64,000 nt of DNA. Origin: Gluconacetobacter tumulisoli. Its GTDB lineage: Bacteria; Pseudomonadota; Alphaproteobacteria; Acetobacterales; Acetobacteraceae. Both the position numbers and the translations under genes were made by a program. The notes beneath the pieces are model-generated. The model had not been told where the DNA came from and made no database searches. It saw nothing but the letters and a program-made list of their open reading frames with translations. The stretch spans positions 32,953 to 96,952 of the forward strand of contig NZ_JABEQM010000013.1 of the NCBI RefSeq assembly GCF_014174155.1, written 5' to 3'. Position 1 is the first letter of the stretch; the number at the start of each line of letters is the position of its first letter. This document shows positions 59,285-64,000 of this stretch, in pieces.

Positions 59285-59914
59285 TCAGGCGGACCGGTCG
59301 GGTCCCGCCTTCTCCGACGGAGAGCCGAGCGACAGCATGAGGCGATTGGCCCAGTTGAAGAAGGCCGCGGAATTGATCAGGTCGACGATGGCGGCGTCAC
59401 CGAAACCCGCCTCGCGAAGAGTCCTGACATGGACGGCAGAGAATTCAGTCGGTGTCGCCGTAAGCCGCTCCGCCCCCTCCGCGACCAGCAGCCAGGATGA
59501 ACTCGCATCCGCCGGCAACGCCCCGTCGCGGAGAAGAGCGGCAAGCGTTTCCCGGTTCCCGCCCTGTCGCTCGGAAAAACGGGCATGCACCGACGCGCAA
59601 TAGATGCAGCCATTGAGGCGCGAGACCGCCACGGCCGCCAGTTCCCGTTCCCTGCGGGGCAGGCCCCCTGCGGTATTGTAGAAAATGTCCTTGTCGCTCC
59701 GGGTACGCGCGCCAAGAATGTCGGGATCGCGCGCCAGCAGCATGAAGTACGGGGATTTGGCGCGCCCCGGATCGACCAGCCCGTCGAGATGACGGGCGGT
59801 CAGTTCGCTTTCCGGCAGCGGATCCAACCACGGATTCCAGTCCAGTTCGGCGAATGTGAATTCCACCGGTTCCGCCCCGCTTTCGGGGTGTCGAACCTGC
59901 TGCGTCCCGCTCAT
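59285..59914 (-). CDS. Alkylhydroperoxidase/carboxymuconolactone-decarboxylase-domain protein (Avi_7169-like)
   Basis: A 209-residue CMD-fold protein. The AhpD-type redox motif is CIYCASVHARF, with two Cys three apart and His four after. RRERELAAVAVSRLNGCIYC and the C-terminal INSAAFFNWANRLMLSLG are family marks. AhpD uses the Cys pair to reduce peroxides or dihydrolipoyl groups; this subgroup's substrate is unknown. I recall the family being defined alongside a second CMD protein, an LLM enzyme and an ABC binding protein, all present here. The ATG at 59914 shares one base with the upstream TGA. Confidence 0.84.
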   Translation of the reverse strand: MSGTQQVRHPESGAEPVEFTFAELDWNPWLDPLPESELTARHLDGLVDPGRAKSPYFMLLARDPDILGARTRSDKDIFYNTAGGLPRRERELAAVAVSRLNGCIYCASVHARFSERQGGNRETLAALLRDGALPADASSSWLLVAEGAERLTATPTEFSAVHVRTLREAGFGDAAIVDLINSAAFFNWANRLMLSLGSPSEKAGPDRSA

Positions 59915-60561
59915 CACACATTCTCCCCATTGCCGGCCGATTGTTCAGGACCCGCGTCCCGCAGGACCGACAACCCGTGGATCACCCTGATCTGGAACGT
60001 CAGAAACGAAACCAGCTGCGACAGGGTTACGATCCCCGAAATCGTCCAGCCCGCATCAAGCAGTTTCTCTATCGCCGCCTGGCTCGCGTCCCGCGGATGA
60101 AAGACCAGGAGATGCGCATGCCGGAAGGCCGCCGCAAGTCGCGCGTCAAGCCCTTCCGCCGACGCCTCGAACACGATGCCGGACAGATTTTCCGTTGAAA
60201 GCGGCCCCTCCGGATATTTGCCATAGGGTCCGCGTGTCCGCGCCGGTTCCAGCAGCGCCTCGATCGCGGCCAGGTGCGCCGTGCCGCCCGGAACGCCGCG
60301 CAGCGCGGCCGCATAGAACGCGTAGACAGGCTGATGGGCATGAAGGCCGGCAACAAAAGCCGCTACGCTATGCCGTTCCAGCAAGGACACATCGCCCTCT
60401 TCCGCCGGCCGGAACAACGCAAGGGTGCTGAGCCGCGCATTCTCCCGCAGCACGCTGCGGCGGCTCCGCAGGGAATCGAGCCAGGACCCCTGCGATATTC
60501 CCACGATATGATCGATGACGTCCGGCACTGTCGCCAGATCGATGATGGATGTCGAGGACAT
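59914..60561 (-). CDS. CMD-domain protein (Avi_7170-like)
   Basis: A 215-residue protein of the carboxymuconolactone-decarboxylase fold that lacks the CxxC of its partner. Landmarks are DVIDHIVGISQGSWLDSLRS, FVAGLHAHQPVYAFYAAALR, GPYGKYPEGPLS and TISGIVTLSQLVSFLTFQIR. ATG at 60561 has GGGAG about 6 nt upstream; longer frames are unlikely. It precedes and overlaps the CxxC-bearing gene, so the two probably make a heteromer in which only one chain is redox-active. Confidence 0.82.
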   Translation of the reverse strand: MSSTSIIDLATVPDVIDHIVGISQGSWLDSLRSRRSVLRENARLSTLALFRPAEEGDVSLLERHSVAAFVAGLHAHQPVYAFYAAALRGVPGGTAHLAAIEALLEPARTRGPYGKYPEGPLSTENLSGIVFEASAEGLDARLAAAFRHAHLLVFHPRDASQAAIEKLLDAGWTISGIVTLSQLVSFLTFQIRVIHGLSVLRDAGPEQSAGNGENV

Positions 60562-61105
60562 GTCTTCTCCCTCGGCGGCGACCCGGAAGCAGGTGCGCTG
60601 ATGCTTGTATCCGACAGGCATCCCGACAGAGCCGCCACCTTTCGTAATCTCTCTGCAAGCAGCTAGCCCCGGCGCGGCCGATTATGCAACCAATTTTCAC
60701 GCAGAAATTTCAGATTATTCCAAATAATACTATTTGTTTTTGTATATAATGCTCCAATGAAGATCGGAGACCCGCATGTTGTTGGAAATGGGCAACACCA
60801 CACAGAAAAAACATGCGTCCGGTTTCGTAACGGCCGGATCCGGCTCGACCCGACCTAAGCTGTCGGCGGATCGCGATCCGTCGCAAACCTTCCCTTTCCC
60901 GGGGAAAGCCTGGTTGCCGTATCCGGCCATTTTCGGCGGCACCCAGGGGGAGGCGCTTAAGCACCATATTAATTTGTGTTTTTATATAAGACGAATTTTT
61001 ATCGTATTATATTGACGCCACGATCCGACTGTGTGAGATGTCGTCGTGAATTGTTCAGACAACGACTGTCTGAAGTGAGTTGAGAATCCGACAGAGGCAA
61101 TCGAG
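60562..61105. promoter_or_regulatory. Divergent control region of the CMD operon and TonB receptor 2
   Basis: About 540 bases, AT-rich at 60700-60760 and 60965-61015, which are the likely promoter zones of the two outward-facing transcripts. CAAATA-ATAC-TATTTG (60721-60736) is a small inverted repeat, and a larger one at 61054-61074 lies before the receptor gene. Short frames at 60730-61015 have no recognisable product. Confidence 0.5.
61054..61074. promoter_or_regulatory. Inverted repeat before the second TonB receptor gene
   Basis: TTCAGAC-AACGACT-GTCTGAA, a perfect 7-bp inverted repeat spaced by 7, ending 31 nt before the ATG. It contains GTTCAGAC, the right half of site B (27457-27471), so it may be read by the same type of regulator. 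Confidence 0.5.
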
Positions 61106-63781
61106 ATGGTTCGAAGCGGTTTCATTCCCCGACGCGTGGCCGTAACAAAAGGGCCGGCATTACGCCACTCAGACTGCGTCATCACGCTGACGATCGCGCT
61201 GCTGCTGTCCGCCGCACCGGTTGAAGGCTTCGCCGCCACGGCGGATTCCGATCGCGCTGCCGCCCCGAAGCCCGGCGCCACGAAGGCCGGCGCACGCGCA
61301 GCCGGTTCCCTGGCGACCTCCGCCACAAAGCCGACGGCCGCCGCCCTGCGACCGGCCCGGGCCACGCCGCTGGCCGGGTTCAGGTCGGGGGGCGCCGGGG
61401 AAGAAATCGTTGCGACGGCAAGCCTGAACAATGTCTCGCCGGCCTTCCGCGTCTCGACGCCCACCAACAGCACGGTCCGGGTGGCTGTCGTCACGGCCGC
61501 GCAATTGCTCCAGACCGGCCAGACCAACGTGATCTCCGCCCTGCAGCAAACCTCCCCGGAAATCAACGCACCCCCGGGCGGCGGCGGCGGCGCGTACTCG
61601 ACCACGCCAACGCAGACCATCATCCTGCGCAATCTCAACGCCGACGAAACCCTTATCCTGGTCAACGGGGTACGACGCCATATCAGCGCACTGGGCAATT
61701 GGAGCGCGGGCCCGGCATCGGGGACCGAGCCCGCCGACCTGAGCCTGATCCCGCTCAGTGCGATCGATCATGTCGAGATCATCACCGAAGGCGCAACCGC
61801 CCTTTACGGACAGGACGCGCTGGGGGGGGCGGTCAACATCGTCCTCAAGTCGGGCGCGCGCAACGGCGGCACCGTCAATCTGCTGAACAGCGGGTTTTAT
61901 CGCGGCGACGGGCAGGCCGTGGAAGGCTACGGCGATATCGAGCGGACCATCGGCCATCAGGGCGGCGGGATCGATATCGCCTGGCAGGTTCTGAACCAGC
62001 TTCCCAGCCATCGCGACGGCCTGAACACGGCGAACCTCTACAATACGCAGGATCCCGTCTACGGGGCGCACGATGCCGCGCTGCAGAAAATACAGGGACA
62101 GGACGTCAACCGGGTCGAGGGGCTCAGCAAATCCCTTGCCGAGGTGTTCAGCTTCAATGGCCATGTTCCGCTGACGGATCGCGTGGACGCCTATGCCACC
62201 GGAACGCTCGCCCACCGGGACACTGCCCGGATCGGGTTTCCACGCGGTCCGGCCAACAACAACACCGTCCGGGCGCTCTTCCCGAATGGTTTCTCACCGA
62301 TCGAAACGTTCGATGAACTCGATTTTCAGGTGAATGGCGGATTAAGGGGCGTCCTGCCTTTGGGCGTCGCCTGGAACACCTACGTCTCGTATGGGCGCGA
62401 ACAGGTCAACGAGGACGTGGAGAACGACAACAACCCGACCTTTGGCGCCGACAGCCAGACAAGCTTCCATCAGGGCACCATCGTCTCGTCCGAACTGATC
62501 GGCGGCGCCAAATTCTCGAAGGAATTCAACAGCGCCTCCCTGCCGAAACCCGCGGTTCTGGATTTCGGGGCGGAATACCGGCACGACACCTACCAGCTGG
62601 GACAGGGGGACTACCAATCCTGGGCCACGGGGCCGTATCTGATCGGCCAGACCGGGGTGCAGGCGAGTTCCGGCGCCACCGGCTATGCCGGCTTCGAACC
62701 CCAGAATGCCGGGAACTGGTCCCGCGATATCTTTGACGGTCATGTCGGTCTCGACATTTACGCGACGAAGAAATGGGAATGGACAATCGGTGGGCGCGCC
62801 GTCAGCTATTCGGACCTGGGCGTCGCGCCGACCGGTTCGATCGGCACGCGATACAATTTCAGCCGCCGCTTTGCCCTTCGTGCCAATGTGAATACGGGGT
62901 ATCGCGCCCCGACCCTCGGCGCGGTCCATTACAATGCGACCTCGACCGGTCCGGGCGAGGTGACCGAGAATCTGTCGGATTTCGATCCGACCGCCCGGCT
63001 TCTCGGGGCGACCGGCGTGAAGGGCGAGGTTTCGCGCAGCTACAATATCGGTTTCGACTGGAACCCGCTGGACACGCTGCATGTGTCGCTTGACGGCTAC
63101 CGGATCGACATCAACGATCGCATCGAAAGCACGACCGAATTTTCCGGTCCGCTGATGAACGCCTTTCTCTACAATCAGGGCATCACCTCAAGTCCGACCG
63201 ATAAGATCTACGTCACCTACATGACCAATATCGGCAATACGACGACAAACGGCTTTACCGCCAAGGTCAGCTACCAGTTCCCGATCGATCCTTCCTGGGG
63301 CAAGCTGGTCGGAACAGTCATGGCAAACGCCGCGGACACGGAAGTCACGCATTACGCCAGCACGCCTGCGGTCCTCACCCAGCTGGGACAGACCTATTAC
63401 GACAGCCTGTCGCGAAACAACCTGCTCCGGGCATCGCCCAAGAATAAAGAATCGTTTGCCCTGAACTGGTCCAGGGGACGCTACAGCGTATATGTGCAGG
63501 AACAACGTTACGCCGGCGTGGAATGGATCAACTATAGCGGCGACCCGGCGTCGACATGGACGCATATACGGCCGCAGGTTCAGACCAATATCGAGCTCAG
63601 CGCCCGGGTCGGCAAAGGGTTCACCCTGACGGTAGGGGCCAACAACCTGTTCAACAAATACCCGACCCGCGTCAAGCGCAGCACCGTCGCCGAGACCCAG
63701 GGGACGATAGCCTATCCCATGACCGCCCCGGGAGGGTACGAAGGCGGATATTATTACGCACGTGTCGGCTACGTATTCTGA
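61106..63781 (+). CDS. TonB-dependent outer-membrane receptor
   Basis: An 891-residue receptor. A signal peptide ends near 44 (APVEGFA) after an unusually long N region. An Ala/Lys/Thr-rich spacer of about 55 residues precedes a TonB-box-like EEIVATA at about 98. The plug has VISALQQTSPEINAPPGGGG, TIILRNLNADETLILVNGVR and GATALYGQDALGGAVNIVLK. The barrel ends YYYARVGYVF with terminal Phe. The sequence resembles receptors for plant-derived or peptide compounds rather than siderophores. It diverges from the CMD operon and lies next to the ABC-LLM genes, so it is the likely outer-membrane entry for their substrate. Confidence 0.9.
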   Translation: MVRSGFIPRRVAVTKGPALRHSDCVITLTIALLLSAAPVEGFAATADSDRAAAPKPGATKAGARAAGSLATSATKPTAAALRPARATPLAGFRSGGAGEEIVATASLNNVSPAFRVSTPTNSTVRVAVVTAAQLLQTGQTNVISALQQTSPEINAPPGGGGGAYSTTPTQTIILRNLNADETLILVNGVRRHISALGNWSAGPASGTEPADLSLIPLSAIDHVEIITEGATALYGQDALGGAVNIVLKSGARNGGTVNLLNSGFYRGDGQAVEGYGDIERTIGHQGGGIDIAWQVLNQLPSHRDGLNTANLYNTQDPVYGAHDAALQKIQGQDVNRVEGLSKSLAEVFSFNGHVPLTDRVDAYATGTLAHRDTARIGFPRGPANNNTVRALFPNGFSPIETFDELDFQVNGGLRGVLPLGVAWNTYVSYGREQVNEDVENDNNPTFGADSQTSFHQGTIVSSELIGGAKFSKEFNSASLPKPAVLDFGAEYRHDTYQLGQGDYQSWATGPYLIGQTGVQASSGATGYAGFEPQNAGNWSRDIFDGHVGLDIYATKKWEWTIGGRAVSYSDLGVAPTGSIGTRYNFSRRFALRANVNTGYRAPTLGAVHYNATSTGPGEVTENLSDFDPTARLLGATGVKGEVSRSYNIGFDWNPLDTLHVSLDGYRIDINDRIESTTEFSGPLMNAFLYNQGITSSPTDKIYVTYMTNIGNTTTNGFTAKVSYQFPIDPSWGKLVGTVMANAADTEVTHYASTPAVLTQLGQTYYDSLSRNNLLRASPKNKESFALNWSRGRYSVYVQEQRYAGVEWINYSGDPASTWTHIRPQVQTNIELSARVGKGFTLTVGANNLFNKYPTRVKRSTVAETQGTIAYPMTAPGGYEGGYYYARVGYVF

Positions 63782-63892
63782 TCCTGCCGGCACAGGCCAC
63801 GGGGGGAAAACGCGGCGTTGGTTTCTGGCCTTGTCCCGCCCTGGGCCGGTGCCATGGGGACGAGAACCGGGTATAAGCCGAAGCTGGCCCTA

Positions 63893-64000
63893 GAGGGTGT
63901 TATGTACTTTCGTGGGTGATTGGTTCAGTAATGCTGAATGACGCAAGTTCGCAAGCCGTATCCCTCTGACGTATCAGACGAAGAGTGGTCGTTGGTTGTT
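63893..64000 (+). mobile_element. Left end of an IS5-family insertion sequence, cut by the window edge
   Basis: A transposase frame starts 45 nt inside (63938). The end looks like GAGGGTGTTATGTACTTT (63893-63910), a plausible terminal inverted repeat, preceded by CTA or CTAG (63890-63893), the 4-bp target favoured by IS5-subgroup elements. The right end is outside the window, so neither the repeat nor the duplication can be confirmed. Confidence 0.65.
63938..64000 (+). CDS. IS5-family transposase, N-terminal 21 residues only
   Basis: MTQVRKPYPSDVSDEEWSLV is the usual start of IS5-family transposases with the DUF4096 N-terminal domain (KPYPSDxxDEEW). The gene continues beyond the window, so its DDE catalytic core is not seen. 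It lies 156 nt after the TonB receptor stop and would read in the same direction. Confidence 0.75.
   Translation, partial: MTQVRKPYPSDVSDEEWSLVV

Noticed and set aside
60730..61015. Small frames on both strands in the receptor 2 leader
   Set aside because: No family, no ribosome site of note, and they cover AT-rich promoter-like DNA.
1..64000. CRISPR arrays, tRNA or rRNA genes
   Set aside because: I looked for regularly spaced repeats and TTCGA-type T-loops with acceptor stems and saw none; a covariance-model scan would be needed to be certain.

Overview
This is a high-GC chromosomal segment from an alphaproteobacterium, most likely an acetic acid bacterium (Acetobacteraceae, Gluconacetobacter or a near relative). 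The indicators are a complete alpha-amino acid ester hydrolase of the Acetobacter AehA type, the relic of a membrane-bound PQQ glucose dehydrogenase, an Acetobacteraceae-like IS5-family transposase start, a MucR/Ros regulator, and two TonB-dependent receptors with Ala/Lys/Pro-rich spacers. The assignment rests on recognising protein families, not on a database search.

Layout. 1-2800: copper export (copA 3' part, copZ) facing a YffB/ArsC-like gene. 2900-4660: a HAD phosphatase behind an AT-rich leader, then a decayed glucose dehydrogenase tail. 4666-10165: an OxlT-like MFS carrier, then a minus-strand operon (3-hydroxyisobutyrate-dehydrogenase-family enzyme, denD-like D-erythronate dehydrogenase, MFS carrier) diverging from a Crp/Fnr regulator across a perfect 20-bp palindrome. 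10292-14020: class III PLP enzyme diverging from an APH-fold kinase, followed by an AraC regulator; together they look like a kinase plus phospho-lyase route for an amino alcohol. 14408-22200: glycerol-type operon (GlpA-like, GlpB-like, FGGY kinase), DeoR regulator, gamma-glutamyltransferase-family enzyme and D-2-hydroxyacid dehydrogenase, closed by a strong terminator. 22241-29804, minus strand: MFS carrier, creatininase-family hydrolase, TonB receptor, periplasmic-binding-fold protein, MFS carrier. 30053-35924, plus strand: APC permease, isochorismatase-type amidase, glutamine-synthetase-type ligase, N-formylglutamate-amidohydrolase-family enzyme, GntR regulator, nitrilase. 36000-36970: a scar with orphan operator-like repeats and a broken vapC toxin gene. 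36973-51393: core genes (guaA, aehA, NUDIX, receiver domain, glycosyltransferases, lrp, trxB, lysR, ihfB, sppA, mucR, ribokinase). 51662-63781: a flavin monooxygenase / oligopeptide-type ABC transporter / carboxymuconolactone-decarboxylase-fold module with a TonB receptor. 63893-64000: left end of an IS element.

How the genes work together. Most accessory blocks pair an importer (TonB receptor, MFS, APC or ABC) with a few hydrolases or dehydrogenases and a local regulator, so the window reads as a string of scavenging modules set among housekeeping genes. The two most interesting are the amide/ligase cluster at 22241-35924, which carries five different C-N hydrolases or ligases and no obvious textbook pathway, and the ABC-flavin-CMD module at 51662-63781, whose periplasmic binding protein appears to start at a CTG codon. 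A shared 15-bp motif (AATGACCRTTCAGWC) upstream of the glycerol-type operon and a TonB receptor, and as an inverted pair at 35985-36022, hints at a common regulator that is not encoded here. I found no tRNA, rRNA or CRISPR array.
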